A DNA stretch of 64,000 nucleotides from contig NC_092230.1 of assembly GCF_036320965.1 (NCBI RefSeq), positions 44,586,235 to 44,650,234 of the forward strand, read 5' to 3'. This DNA is from Panulirus ornatus (Eukaryota; Arthropoda; Malacostraca; Decapoda; Palinuridae). The notes below the pieces were generated by a model, which did not search any database, was not told the DNA's origin, and was given only the letters and a program-made list of their open reading frames with translations. Numbering within the stretch: position 1 is the stretch's first letter; the number at the start of each line of letters is the position of its first letter. Shown here piece after piece: positions 14,926-27,717 of this stretch. Position numbers and translations under genes: made by a program.

Positions 14926-15140
14926 ACGTGAACCAATAACCAACCCAAAAAAATTCTGAGCCGGTAAAGAGAACCAGCCAAGGTGGGTCAAGTTTCTGTC
15001 TGGGGTCAAGAGGTGTTCTGGGGGAGGGAGGGAGGAGGAGGAGGAGGAGGTGGTGGTGTCCATAAGGGGAGGAAAGGGGATGGGTGGTGTCGATATGTGT
15101 GGGGGGGGCGGGGGGAGGAAGTGAGCGAGTCCCACAAGAC

Positions 15141-15142
<2 letters not shown>

Positions 15143-15183
<41 letters not shown>

Positions 15184-15186
15184 GGG
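15143..15186. repeat. (GA)n followed by poly-G
   Basis: About 15 GA units run into 14 G. It lies in a G-rich 250-bp stretch (15010-15240). Confidence 0.95.
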
Positions 15187-15239
15187 TTGGGGGAGGCTGG
15201 AGCCCCATGGGAAACGGGGATGGGTGGGGGTGGGAGGGA

Positions 15240-15260
15240 ACCTGACCTGACCTGACCCAT
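15240..15260. promoter_or_regulatory. TGACC tandem cluster (nuclear-receptor half-site-like)
   Basis: Three overlapping TGACC[TC] motifs spaced 5 bp apart. On the other strand they read as AGGTCA-type half-sites. Function is not shown. Confidence 0.25.
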
Positions 15261-15553
15261 GAGTCACACATGTCATGGATTCCTTATTAAGTAACAGCGC
15301 CTGACATTGGGTCAACCCCACCCCACACAAACCCCACAAACCCCAATTTCCTCGAGTGGTAACACACGGTGGGTGGGGTGGGGGTAGGGGGGGATGGGAC
15401 TAAGACGACCCCCACCCCCCTTGGTCATGAGGAGGGTGGAGGGGGGGGAGACGGGCGAGATTAAGAGAGGGGGAAAAAATAAGAGGGGGGAGGGGGCATT
15501 AATTAACTGATACACAAGAGGGTCCTTTCTCTCTCCCTCCTTCCTCTCTCTCA

Positions 15554-15555
<2 letters not shown>

Positions 15556-15622
<67 letters not shown>
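15556..15622. repeat. (CT)n microsatellite
   Basis: About 33 CT units in a longer pyrimidine-rich stretch. Confidence 0.97.
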
Positions 15623-15624
<2 letters not shown>

Positions 15625-15713
15625 CTCCCCACCCTAATCCTCTCAACACACATCAGTAACTTATTTATTTGCCGAGTCCACACATCTGGGAATGTGTTTA
15701 TGTTTCTTTACCG

Positions 15714-15740
15714 TGACCTCTCTGACCTCTGACCTGACCC
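15714..15740. promoter_or_regulatory. TGACCT direct-repeat cluster
   Basis: TGACCT at 15714, 15723 and 15730, then TGACCC overlapping at 15735. The spacers are 3 and 1 bp; the 1-bp spacer matches the DR1 layout bound by RXR/HNF4-type receptors. Candidate only. Confidence 0.25.
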
Positions 15741-15949
15741 GCTGCTCCAGGTCCAGGTCCCCTCCCACTTTGATCCTGGTGGGAGAGGGAGCAGAGACGG
15801 TCGAAGGAAGGGGAGGGTGGGATGGACGTGTTTGGTGAGGTGTAATATGAGGTGAGGGAGGAGTGAGGCGTAGTGAGGGGAAAACGGAGTGGGTAAAAGA
15901 CGGTGAGAGGGAGGGACTGTGGGAGGACACGGTACACAAAGACGTGTAT

Positions 15950-16620
15950 TGGGTGAAGCTCCTGTTTCAGACTTTGCTGGCTGGGTGGAGCTCCTCTTTC
16001 AGACTTTTACTGTGTGGGTGAGACTCCTGTTTCAGACTTTACTTTGTGGGTTAGACCCCTGTTTCAGACTTTACTGTGAGTGAAACTCTTGTTTCAGACT
16101 TTACTGGATGGGTGAACGTCCTGTTTCAGACTTTACTGGGTGACCGAGACTCCTGTTTCAGATTTTACTGAGTAGGTGAGACTCATGTTTCAGACTATAC
16201 TGGGTGAGCCAGACTCCTGTTTCAGACTTTCCTGGGTGGGCAAGACTCCTGTTTCAGACTTTATTCAGTGGGCAAGACTCCTGTTTCAGACTTTAATGGA
16301 TGGGCAAGACTCGTTTCAGACTTTATTGTTTGGGTGAGACTCCTTTTTCAGACTTTCCTGGGTGGGTGAGACTGCTGTTTCAGACGTGTACTGGCTCAGT
16401 GGGACTAATGCTTCAAACGCGTATAGGATGACAGGCTCCTCTTTCAGACGTGTACCGGGGTGACAGGCTCCTCTTTCTGACGTGTACCGGGGTGACAGGC
16501 TCCTGTTTCAGACGTGTACCGGGGTGACAGGCTCCTCTTTCAGACGTGTACCGGGGTGACAGGCTCCTGTTTCAGACGTGTACCGGGGTGACAGGCTCCT
16601 GTTTCAGACGTGTACTGGAT
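15950..16620. repeat. Two-part minisatellite (~33 bp then 32 bp units)
   Basis: 15950-16385 is an irregular array built on GACTCCTGTTTCAGACTTTA with variable joins. 16385-16620 is a more regular 32-bp array (GTGTACCGGGGTGACAGG then CTCCTGTTTCAGAC). Both share CTCCT[GC]TTTCAGAC, so the second seems to have amplified from a variant of the first. Confidence 0.93.
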
Positions 16621-18702
16621 GATACCGCCCAGCACAGCCTAATTAACCTCTTGGTCTTATTCGTTACATATCTATTTACGTTCTTGAGACTATGAATAGC
16701 AACAGTTAATTTTCAGTCTCTGTAATAAGATGAGGATTGTCTTGTCTGTTCCAAACGCAATTTCTAGCTCTTGAAAGTTCCTCTCTTTCTTTTTTCTTCA
16801 AAACAACTCCATTTCCAAGATGTCAAGAGATAAGGCCAAGTCTGTAATTCTGATATATTTCTTTCCTTCTTTCTCTTCTTCTTCTTCTTCTTTTCCTCCA
16901 TCATCATCATCATCATCCAACGATTCAATTTGGAGATGTTGAAGATACCATCAGCTCTGTATGCCATGCCTGCAATTCGCCCCCTTTCGTCTTCTTTTGT
17001 TTAGCCCTGTCATGCGAATGGATAAGTTGTTTAATAATTGCAGTGCATGACCGTCTTGGTGGATTCGGGTCCATAACTTCCCCTCGAGTAATGAGATACA
17101 CTAATGGACTCTCATGTTAATGATCCACCTCCTGTTTTTCTCCCGTTTTCCTCCGCTATACTTCGCAACACGTCTTTGATGCGTGGAAGACGAAGATAAA
17201 GAAAGAGGAAGACTCAGGGATGAAAGTGAAATGGGTCTTGCAACTGTTTTTTTCTTTTTAAAACGCAAAACCGCATTTGCCCGCGGGGAAGGAAACCTCT
17301 TGAGAGACTATGAAAGACAATGTAGCTGTAGTTAATATCATGTACTGTGATCACTTTCAGGCTACAGAGACATCAATGTGGAAGGCAGCGAACCCATACT
17401 AGACAATGTACCTCTTGGGCACAGGTACATGTGGCTGGCGAGTGGATAGAAACCATTCCAAATGCTGAGTGACTCTGTCCTATACCTGATCAACGTAATC
17501 TACGACACTGTATGAGGAAATGTCCCCCCAAAAATATCAGTGATTCCAGACCTGAAGGCTTGCTTGCTACTTCGACAACTTTATGACTGCTTCACTGATG
17601 CGAGATATTCTTTAAGACATTCTGATATCATATCCCAAACTTCGCCGTGCCCTGAGCTATACAGACATGGAGTCATACTCAGTGCTCAAGTGCATTTTGT
17701 AACGACGAGTCCTTTGGGTAATGTATTTCAAACCATTTGCATTACTATCACTGTTAACTACCTGATGTGTTCTTACTCCCCGTTCTAAAGCCTGTATAGC
17801 CTTACCCTCACAAGCATGAGACCCTCTTATCATGTACATCCTGAATCGATCTGACTCGTGTATTATACCCAAGGATACCATGTCACTCTATGTCTTCAAG
17901 TATATCATTATCAGTAAAAAGACGTTAACATGATACACGCGAAGTCGAATCATTGTACACCAGGTTAAGAGGGAGGGGGTTAGAGAGAACGCTTGCTTGT
18001 GAAATGTCTTGGGACGAAACATCTGTGAGTGAGATTTAACAGACACCCCACCAGGAGATAACCATATCAAACGAAGTCAAATGTCACCAGGTTCTGTTCA
18101 AACGTTAATCGCGAGGGGATCGGCTTGAAATTCTATAAGGCGACTGTTACCTCTCATGTGACCAGTTAAATCACTTAGTGGAAGGAGGAGAGGTTAGCCT
18201 TCGGGGGACGCCCCAGAGATGGACCATGATTGGAGGAGGGATATGTTTTCCCACCGCCGCATCGCTCGCTATACGCAACAACAACAAAAAAAGGGAAGTG
18301 GGGAGGTGGTGGGGGATAAAAGATAATTAGTCTTGTTAAACCCTTAAGGAGGCTAATAAACCCGTTCGCTAGACACTCGATGCACCCACCCTGCCATTTG
18401 TTTTTGCCGCCCGGACACCCGTTTTCTACCGCAAGCAGGTATTTCTGGTACGTTACTCATTCCCATCCCGCTGAACGGATCTGTCTCGTCACTCACTACC
18501 CCCCTTCTCTCTGCGTCGAAAAGTCTCGAGAGAACGTAAATCTATTTTTTTTTGTCTTTCTTCTACAACGTTTGCAATCTACGCGAGTAATTGTCACCCA
18601 TGTTCGCGTCCACTGTCATTTAAAGAAAAAAAAGGGGAAAAAAAAACTTTCCGTTATCGTTTTGGTGACTTTTACATACTCTTATTATCTGTTCGCAATA
18701 GG

Positions 18703-18706
<4 letters not shown>
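16621..18706. other. Unique DNA, no gene seen
   Basis: Contains a short CTT/CAT-rich stretch near 16870-16915. No open frame longer than about 85 codons has recognisable similarity. Confidence 0.45.

Positions 18707-18766
<60 letters not shown>
18707..18766. repeat. (TA)n microsatellite
   Basis: About 30 TA units, uninterrupted. Confidence 0.97.
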
Positions 18767-18770
<4 letters not shown>

Positions 18771-18902
18771 TCGACGGCCGGTGTACGTTCAAGCCTACAC
18801 ATACATATGTTCGAAGCCAAGTTCTCTGCGTCTCAAATTTCACAGGGAACTCGCCAGAGTCTGTTGTTGCACACGTCTAGACTTTGAACTTCAGAGTGCG
18901 TG

Positions 18903-18907
<5 letters not shown>

Positions 18908-18952
<45 letters not shown>
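18908..18952. repeat. (CT)n microsatellite
   Basis: About 22 CT units. Confidence 0.96.
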
Positions 18953-18955
<3 letters not shown>

Positions 18956-20169
18956 ACCTTAATACCATGAATTATGGACAGCGTCAACCAATTTCACGAT
19001 CACATCGTGAGAAGCCGGTGAACAGCATCTGGCCCAACCATGGTCCGGTTTCGTTCTACAGCACTGTCAAAAACCTCTCCTACTTTTCCTACACGCTTCC
19101 ACAGCAGTAGAGAGACACGACCTTCAGGAAATTATTGCGAGCGATATTAGCAATGTTCTTGTAAGGTTTTTGCATTTTGAAGGGAACCACATCAATATCA
19201 AACATCATGTCCCCCCAAAAAAAATTTTTTGGACTCCTCTTCACATGCCTTTCTTTGATACATACGAAGCTGCTGATCATTTCTGACGGGTTTCTTAAAT
19301 GCAAAGCTCCAGTTATTTTCCTTTTTTTTTTTTTTTCTTAAAAGGATTTGAAACCAATGTTACCTATCCACCCAATCGAGTGATCTTGTCTACAGCAGCT
19401 GTCAAGTACCTTAAAAGTAACCATAAATGAAATGCATACGTCATTTAAAGTAACCACGAAGACTTGGGAAAAAAAAAAAGAAATGATTCTCACTTGAAAC
19501 AAATCTCGTACTTACTTTTGTCTCAAACGCATACAATGTTTACACAAGCAGTAGGGAACAACAGGAGCAACAGGAGGGGCAAAACATCCTCTGCCGTTGG
19601 ACTAACGGAATGTACCGTCAACAGACGAAATGCGACGAACCAGCAAACCAATCTCTTGCAAACGAGAAGACAGGCTGATTCTCCACAACAGAAAAAAAAA
19701 AAAAAAAGAAAAAAAAAAGGAATAAATAGCTGACCAGTTGTCTAAAAACGCACGCTTGAACAAATCACTTCTCCCCCCAACTGACTTTATTCTTTTTACG
19801 TTCTCGCGGACGCGTTCTTATATAACTTCGCTGACCACTTGATATTCCACTGGAGTTCTACGGGCTCGGTCGGGGTTTGCGCTGACTTACGACACGATCG
19901 CAGGCTTCATCATCATCTTCATCAGGGATACGACGCGTCTGTCAGGCCTGTACAAGGCGACATGCGACATGAACGCGCTAACGAGTACAATGCCACGAGA
20001 CGTGCAGTTTACTGCAGTCGGGGGTTAACTTAAATTTCGCGATGTGTATCAAGACGTGTTCGGTACGGGCTATGGCTTAATGATCACACAGCAGCAGAGG
20101 GCGTGTTTATGTAAAGAGACTTAATTACTGAGTAAGGAAGGGAGGGAGGGAGTTCTACACTCGTGGGGT
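18953..20169. other. Unique DNA with A-runs, no gene seen
   Basis: A-rich tracts at 19320-19337 (T on +), 19470 and 19690-19720. No recognised coding segment. Confidence 0.45.
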
Positions 20170-22165
20170 CCCCATCTCTTTGAACTGTCTCCTTCCACAG
20201 CTCCCGAAATTTATGTATGCTGTCACATCCCGAAACTTATTCCCTTCATCCGTTAGTATGATACTATATAAGTACTTCTTAACATCTTCTCTATCAAGTG
20301 CCTTGATTATTTTCCTACTTATTTTCAAATTAAGACTTCTGGATGTTCTACCTCTGCATCTTTCGAAGATCTATTTACAACTGACTTCCTCAGACCGGAG
20401 GAGGACTTGTGGATTGTGATCAAGTCACCAATTCCTCTTCTCTCATCCATGGGGGACGAAAGAGTGGCCTCTCACCTCTCATTTTTATTCAGGTCTCTTG
20501 ATTCTGGGTACCAATCTCTGCTGCCCTCGTACGGTGACCAAGCTTGAGAAGCATGTTTCGACTTCTGGCCAAACAAGAGTCTGTGATCACAGGCGAATAA
20601 GACGTATTTCCCTTATCTATATATACTTGAAGACGATTCTATTAATCGCCAGATGACAGTGTCTCCCCTCTACCATTACCCCCAGCGCCGAGCCCTACGG
20701 CACGCCACTCACGACCCCAAACCATCCTGAGAAGGAAGGGCTCCTATGGCAAGAGTCCTTTGTTCCCCTCCGCTAAGGTAATTTTCTATTGCTTGAAGGA
20801 GTCTTTCTCCCCTTTTTGCATGCCTAAAAATCCTGCTTCTTTATCAGTCTCACATGTGGTGGTCCAAATGCCTTCTGGCGGTCGAGATGCGCACAACCCA
20901 TCCAACATTCTCCTTCGTCTAAGATGGAGCTGATTCTCTCATATTAGTCTGCGAGGTTTTATGTTGAGAATGTCCTCCTTTTCCTCCCCGAATCAGTGTT
21001 GCCTCTCGCTTAGGCAAGCGTTTACTATACACGTGTTCGTCCTTCTGCTCTCCGAGTGCATCAGTCAGTACCTTGCTAACCAAACTTATCGTGGAAACAT
21101 GATATGTCGTCCGACAACCTCCAGGTCTCATTTCTTAAAAGACGGGCATGACACAACCATGGCACTTGCCCCTCTTCCACTTTCTGGGCGCTTCACCCTC
21201 CCCGCCCTTCAAGAGACGTCCTGAACACCAGTTCAAGCTGCCTGTTCAGCGTAACGCCCTACACATCTTCGGCTCATATGGATACATTTCATCAGGACCT
21301 CGAGCCTTATAGGAGTCTGGGGGCTCTTTGGCAGTCTGTTGCATGCATGACATTTTCACGTTCGTTCTAACTTTTGACTCTCCTCTAAAATGTCTCCTTT
21401 AAGCATATTAGTCCTGCCAGGTATATTTTCTACTTGTTATCCATCCGGCGTGTTGCCGGAGGGAGTGGAGGGTGGGGGAGACAAGAGCCTTTGTTTTGAC
21501 ATCCTTTTCTTCCACTGCTTTTCAAAGGGGACTGCATCTCTTTTTCAGTACCTGAGGTCAGGCCATCTCACTTGGACCTCGAAGATCTGTGCATCTACGT
21601 AACATTAAGTCTTTTCTAAATACTTCAACGCTTTCTAAGAACCTCCTTTCCATTCTGGCTCACTGAGCTTTTTTTTGAACTTGTCACTCAGCTTCTCGCA
21701 TATCCTTACGTCATCCCTTTACAACTCTTCCCTCGGAAGACCCTTAGGCTGACTGGCTTTCTATACTGAAAGCTGACTCCCGAAGAATTTACGGAAATAA
21801 AATGTGATAATTTCGTGCCTTATCCACAATACTGTTTTTAGAGTTCCTCTTCCTTTTCTTACCCTACTGCACTCATTGCTTGCTCTCTCTCTCTCTACGT
21901 AAATCAAGACGATAAATTTTTCTAAAACTAAAACTCTTATACCTTGCCAATGCTGGCTCGACTATGTGCGTCGCCTTTACCTTTTCCACAGTACATCCCT
22001 AATCTCGTAATCTGAATTTTGGTGCACCCAACATGTCAGCCAATTCCTGGAGTGTTCATTCGTCAACCTCCGTGTCTTTGGATTTATCTGAAATCTCCGT
22101 TTTGGCCAACGTACATCGATCCTGGATAATAAATTTGCATGTCTTTTAAACTTTCCATCGAACAA
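20170..22165 (-). mobile_element. CR1-like LINE remnant, disrupted, minus strand
   Basis: Reading the minus strand downward gives scattered pieces in the order expected of a CR1-type ORF2. There is a SYKARGPDEMYP segment near 21310 (GPD motif), then WCSGRLLKGGEGEAPRKWKR near 21230-21170. EMRPGGCRTTYHVSTISLV follows near 21131-21075 (a decayed NYRPVSLTS equivalent), with VSKVLTDALGEQ after it. Further on are LLQAIENYLSGGEQRT near 20800 and a 3' part with RGIGDLITIHK near 20430 and downstream basic residues. Many stops and shifts. Similarity is judged by eye and the ends are approximate. Confidence 0.6.
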
Positions 22166-22241
22166 ATCATATACCTCCCTTAAGTGTTCTGCGTCTAGCA
22201 GTGAATAATATTCTCTCTGCGCATTCGCTCAGTGATTTTTC

Positions 22242-22255
22242 TTGTGTGTGTGTGT

Positions 22256-22301
<46 letters not shown>

Positions 22302-22381
22302 CTAAGTACCTTTTTGTACTGTGGATTGAAGGAGTTTCAAATTCGTGTGGCTCCATCTTCTGAACATGGTGTGTGTGTGTG

Positions 22382-22412
<31 letters not shown>
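22242..22412. repeat. Two (GT)n microsatellites
   Basis: (GT)n at 22242-22298 with one TA interruption, and (GT)n at 22366-22412, separated by 68 bp of unique DNA. Open frames across them are artefacts. Confidence 0.96.
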
Positions 22413-22414
<2 letters not shown>

Positions 22415-22979
22415 AGGATATCCTCATACAAACCTCCGCGTGTAAAACAACTTACGACCGCCACACCAAGACCTTACACGATACCGTCAGATATAGCAAG
22501 TATTTGCAGTGTCGTGACATCAGAAGGGAGGAGTCGACCACTGTTCCCACCATCCTTGCTACACCGCAAGGCTCCCTCCTCCTCCTCCTTCTCCACCTCC
22601 TCCTCCACCCATCACCACTCCACTCCCTCGCCAGCCCTTAGCCGGCTGGGACTACACCTCGGAGCGACATGACCAAGATCAAAAGGGTGGAGAGAAATCT
22701 CTGCCTCCCAGTCAGCCAGTCCGCCCACACCCACCCCTCGCAGCAAGACCTGGCGGAGGATCGGTCCGTGACGACACTCCCACAGAGGTGTGACGTCACG
22801 ACTGGCCGCCGACGTGACTGGCAACGTCAGTACGATGACTTAAATCTCTCGAGCAATGACTTACGGCGACTTTCGGGGGATTCACACGCGAGGTCGGTCA
22901 GGTGACTATATTTCTGTATTGTGTCGGGGTTCGAACCTGAGCTCCCACGATGGAACTTTAGGTTTGATTTATACCCTTC

Positions 22980-22981
22980 AG

Positions 22982-23013
<32 letters not shown>

Positions 23014-23014
23014 A
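22980..23014. repeat. (ATCT)n microsatellite
   Basis: About 8 tetranucleotide units. Confidence 0.93.
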
Positions 23015-23087
23015 TATTTACGTCGATTAATTTACTCAGTTATCTACTATACACATGTACTGGCAATAGTCCACCTCCTCCCGCAGG

Positions 23088-23088
<1 letters not shown>

Positions 23089-23127
<39 letters not shown>

Positions 23128-23128
23128 T
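23089..23128. repeat. (GA)n microsatellite
   Basis: About 19 units with one AA interruption. Confidence 0.95.
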
Positions 23129-23760
23129 CTGACTCATGATGTCTTCATTATACACCATTGTACGCTGAACGTTATCTAAGCACATCAGATTAACCGAAAT
23201 GTACAAGCCAGTGATTATGGGAGACAATACGAGAATGATTCGGGATTACAGCGACTGGATGAGGTGATCTCGAATGTGTCTCGAGCACCTGGAGAGAGTA
23301 AGTACAAACAACCGAATCAGACGTTGTCATGGTCCAAATGAACGAAATCACGTACGAATAATTGCAACTGTTTTACGTTCTGTTTCAAAGGTTTACGGGC
23401 GGGCTTGTGCGGTGCTGTGAGGCAGGGAGGGAGGACAGTGCTACAACACATATCAATAAAACAATGGTGATAACATCAACTCATCCTCGCACACGTACAG
23501 ACCCTGGTGAACGAGAGCATCTCTCATACAAATCGTCACATCAACCGACGCAACGAAGGCGAACCCCCAGACATATATATCAAGGATCATCTTCACTAAC
23601 GGCAGAGACGAGGTACTTCCCCTTGCCTCTGAGACTCGACTCGAAAAGTTCTTTTTAAGTTCTCGTGTCACAGGAGTTCGAGTAGTGTACCCACCTGAAC
23701 ATGCCTTACACCGTTCTGTTTCTCTGGCGAACAACCCAAACTTATCCTGGACTAGAGTCT

Positions 23761-23763
<3 letters not shown>

Positions 23764-23802
<39 letters not shown>
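23764..23802. repeat. (CA)n microsatellite
   Basis: About 19 units, uninterrupted. Confidence 0.96.
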
Positions 23803-25144
23803 CCTCAAAATAAAACAAAAGGCAACGCCAGCCGTTGAATGTTCCGTGGGATCTATATATACAGAAAGACGCCGTCTCAATGCTGAGGCAGTCGCGCAGC
23901 GCTCATAAAAGAAGGGGGTTAATTGGTCGCTCCAGAACCAATCAACCGACTTGAGTCTGCGCTCCGGGTGGGTGAGGCGGCATACAAAACAAGACCAAGA
24001 CAAATGGTACCCATCGCCACCTAAGGCCGTGTTTGGCATCCTGTGAACACCGCGTACATGTCAGTACTGTGCAATGTTGTACACCTTGTGCGTGCTGTTC
24101 AGAAGAGGGGGGGTGGGGTTGGTTGGTTTACCCGCAGATCGCCTTACGAACAAGCGTACTAACTACAGTCATACGTTTGAAGTCGTCTACTGGCTGGGTG
24201 GCAACGAGGCATGAAGGCCTATGGATTGCTTGGGATCATTCGAGGTCTTCGACTTAAAGCTATACGCATCCGCCGGCGGAAAAGTAGTTTTAACACCTTC
24301 TTCAGATGCTAAGGCCATCATAGCACACACACACTCTGCATTTGGCTCATGTTCGGCAGCTCTGATCAGACCATCTCATCCTTGCTGAGCGGGGAAGGAC
24401 CTAACCCTCCCTCCCTCTTTCTCTCAGGGTCATAGTTCCCCTGAGGGCACTCGAGAACTGAAGGCTGAAAGCTTCAAACAATAGCCAGCTTCGCGCCACC
24501 CCTTAAAATGAGGCGGTGAGACCCCTAAATCTGCAATAAACGCTTGTATGGCGGCTTAAGCGCCGGCCGGGCGCGAAATTGGCGAGTCGTGTGGAAACAA
24601 GGATGTCCATCGAGGGAATTTACGACAAAGGATGTGTATTTCTTGGGATTGAGACGTCGGGGCATTAAAGTCAGGGGCGTATAATCCCACAAACACACAC
24701 ACACACACACACCGGACAGGGAAAAAAACACATCCTACCACTGAAATATCTGATCTTATAAACGCGTCTCAATTAACCTAAATCAAATTCAAATATTATT
24801 CATACATACATGATGTAAACAGAAAGACTTACTACACGGAAGTATAAATCAGACACACACACACACAAACATATAAAGCAGATACCCTAGAGGTTCATTA
24901 TAGCGTGTGACCGATGCTGTGGGGGAGTTAAAAACAGGTAACTTGTACAACAGTCTTCAGCAATCCTCCTGCTACACAGCTGCAGGTCGGGACCCGGAGC
25001 ACCACACCAGCACTGACAGGAGCTCAGCTGCGTCGGCCGGAGAGCGATATCTGAGCTCGAGTCTTACCACGATGGACCATGTCCCTCCCCCCTCTCCTCA
25101 AAATCACACTTCATGCGACAGGCGATGGTACCAGGCAGGAGTGG

Positions 25145-25146
<2 letters not shown>

Positions 25147-25211
<65 letters not shown>
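25147..25211. repeat. (GA)n microsatellite
   Basis: About 32 units. Confidence 0.97.
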
Positions 25212-25212
<1 letters not shown>

Positions 25213-25947
25213 CCTCCTCCTCCTCGCTTTTACACCAGGCCGTCCACCACCGTGCACGCACGCTTCGAAGGGAGACGTGAGGTACTACTACTCTTCTTCT
25301 TCTCCTTCTTCTTCTTGAGACTCCTGTTCGACGGGGGTATAAGCCACTTGTCGTTCTGCAGTCGCTTCAACACGGAGGCCACGAAGTTCACAACGTCAAC
25401 AGGCATATTTGTTACTGGTCACTGATGCATGCTTCAGGCGAGGGAGGGAGGCCCGCCAACCCCCACAACCACTCACTCCCTCACTGGCGCTCGAGCATCT
25501 GCATCGACTTCATGATGAGCCACTGAAATTCCTCTCGTAATAACTCTATCATTAAACGCTCAGCTCCTCTTTTTTTTTTTTTTCCCCTTTCTTCTCTTCC
25601 AGGGAGGTGGTGGGAGCTGAAGAGGGAGGGACGTCTTCATCAACCAAAGCCTTTTTTCTTTTTCAACTGCCGGAAAGACGGAGAGGCTGTCGAGCAAAAG
25701 GAGGTTGCGGGAGAAGTGTGTGAAGTGACGACTGAAAAAAAAAAAATATATATATATATACATCTTGATTTATGATCCTTCGTGATCCATGTTCCTCTCG
25801 CCCAGCTTCAGCGAGCCATGAGCAGCCACCACACACGCCAGACCAGATGCGTCCACGATGTCAAGTGTTGCTCCTCCGCCGCGTTGACGCGTCTGGTCAC
25901 AACAACATGGATGCTTCGCAAACCGGAGTCGACCAACACCTGAAGGG

Positions 25948-25950
<3 letters not shown>

Positions 25951-26000
<50 letters not shown>
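25951..26000. repeat. (CT)n microsatellite
   Basis: About 25 units. Confidence 0.97.
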
Positions 26001-26001
<1 letters not shown>

Positions 26002-26234
26002 GCAGTCGAAGCCCTTGTGGTTGACGGCATGCTAACATGGGAGGTCATTGCATGTATGCACCGCTGCCGCAAGCGGCGGGGGCATTAGATGAAGAATGGG
26101 GTCATCCAAGGTGAGACTGAAGAGGGGGAGGGGACTTGACGACGACCCCCCCCCCCCTTAAGTCTTGATCTCTAGTAATTCAATGTTATATAGGGTGGGT
26201 CTGTAGGTCTCCCAGATCCCTGGGTTCTACACGA

Positions 26235-26572
26235 TACAGACAGTATGGCACAGCACACGGTATAGTGTGGCACAGCACATGGTACATACAGTGTGGCACA
26301 GCACACGGTACATACAGTGTGGCACAGCACACGGTACATACAGTGTGGCACAGCACACGGTACATACAGTGTGGCATAGCACACGGTACATACAGTGTGG
26401 CACAGCATATGGTACATAAAGTTAGGCACAGCACACGGTACATAACAGTGTGGCACAGCACACGCTACAGACAGCGTGGCACAGCACACGCTACATACCG
26501 TATGGCACAGAACACGCTACAGACAGTGTGGCACAGCACACGCTACAGACAGTGTGGCACAGAACACGGTAT
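26235..26572. repeat. 26-bp minisatellite (~13 copies)
   Basis: The unit contains GTGTGGCACAGCACACGGTA then CATACA. Early copies are near-identical; later ones diverge (GACA for TACA, ACGC for ACGG). It makes stop-poor frames on both strands. Confidence 0.95.
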
Positions 26573-26844
26573 GAGTTTAGCCGCATGTATTATTCACGTT
26601 CGCCCGGCCGATATAATCAACAGCATACACATACCGATTACCGATCTGGACTAACGCTGTAATGCAGCGCGCAGTACCGATTCCCGATACGCATACGCAA
26701 TCCGCGAAGGCCTGTTAACATCGGCGAGTTATTGATAAATTCTATGACACGGGGTGGCGAGGGGGTGCTCGCCGGGGCGTCTGTGCACCATGGCGAAATC
26801 TGACTGTTTTGCATATAAGAAAAAAAGAGAAGGAAAAAGTGTTG
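26573..26844. other. Unique spacer between two minisatellites
   Basis: About 270 bp with CGAT-rich motifs (TACCGATTACCGAT near 26630). No gene seen. Confidence 0.5.
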
Positions 26845-27366
26845 CACAGAGTGTGAGGGACGAGGTGCAGTGTTGCACAGTGTTGCACAGAGTGTGAGGG
26901 ACGAGGTGCAGTGTTACACAGTGTTGCACAGAGTGTGAGGGACGAGGTGCAGTGTTACACAGTGTTGCACAGAGTGTGAGGGACGAGGTGCAGTGTTACA
27001 CAGTGTTGCACAGTGTGAGGGACGAGGTGCAGTGTTGCACAGAGTGTGAGGGACGAGGTGCAGTGTTACACAGTGTTGCACAGAGTGTGAGGGACGAGGT
27101 GCAGTGTTACACAGTGTGCACAGAGTGTGAGGGACGAGGTGCAGTGTTACACAGAGTTGCACAGAGTGTGAGGGACGAGGTGCAGTGTTACACAGAGTGT
27201 GAGGGACGAGGTGCAGTGTTACACAGTGTTGCACAGAGTGTGAGGGACGGGGTGCAGTGTTACACAGAGTGTGAGGGACGAGGTGCAGTGTTACACAGTG
27301 TTACACAGAGTGTGAGGGACGAGGTGCAGTGTTACACAGTGTTGCACAGAGTGTGAGGGACGGGGT
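26845..27366. repeat. ~41-bp minisatellite with shortened variants
   Basis: The unit is built from GTGTTGCACAGAGTGTGAGG, GACGAGGTGCA and GTGTTACACA. Some copies lose an internal GTGTTRCACA block, leaving units of about 30 bp. About 14 copies. Confidence 0.95.
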
Positions 27367-27717
27367 GGATAAACCAAACACAGGATTTAAGAGAAAAAAA
27401 GAAATGGAGGACAAGTATATTCAAGGTATGACAATAACATATATACCGTCTTACGTACTAGCATATTCATATATATATATATACTTAAGACGTGTTGGAG
27501 GACAAGTATACTTGGGGTATGACTTACGTATATACCGACTTACGTAATGCCATACTTACATACAGACTTAAGACGTCACACACATAAGTAGGTGAGTGGA
27601 ATTTTAGGCAAATGTTTATACATCAGGTGAGGCAGGTGAGGCAGGGATATACCCTCAGTAGCGTACTGGACGTTGAGGGTGAGGCTCAGGGGCCTCCTTG
27701 CGAGGTGCAAGGTTTTA

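Larger units (their letters stand above)
22413..26230. other. Unique DNA with several microsatellites, no gene seen
   Basis: Between the simple repeats at 22980, 23089, 23764, 25147 and 25951 I find no conserved protein segment. Short CA runs occur near 24690 and 24853. A palindromic GGTTCGAACC at 22927 is discussed under rejected items. Confidence 0.45.

Noticed and set aside
14495..15271. 258-codon minus frame with a 10-residue hydrophobic repeat
   Set aside because: Produced by the 30-bp minisatellite; the flanks are (GA)n and G-rich sequence. No conserved domain or plausible start context.
22915..22945. GGTTCGAACC resembling a tRNA T-loop
   Set aside because: The flanks do not form a 5-bp T stem, and no D arm, anticodon arm or acceptor stem could be found upstream.
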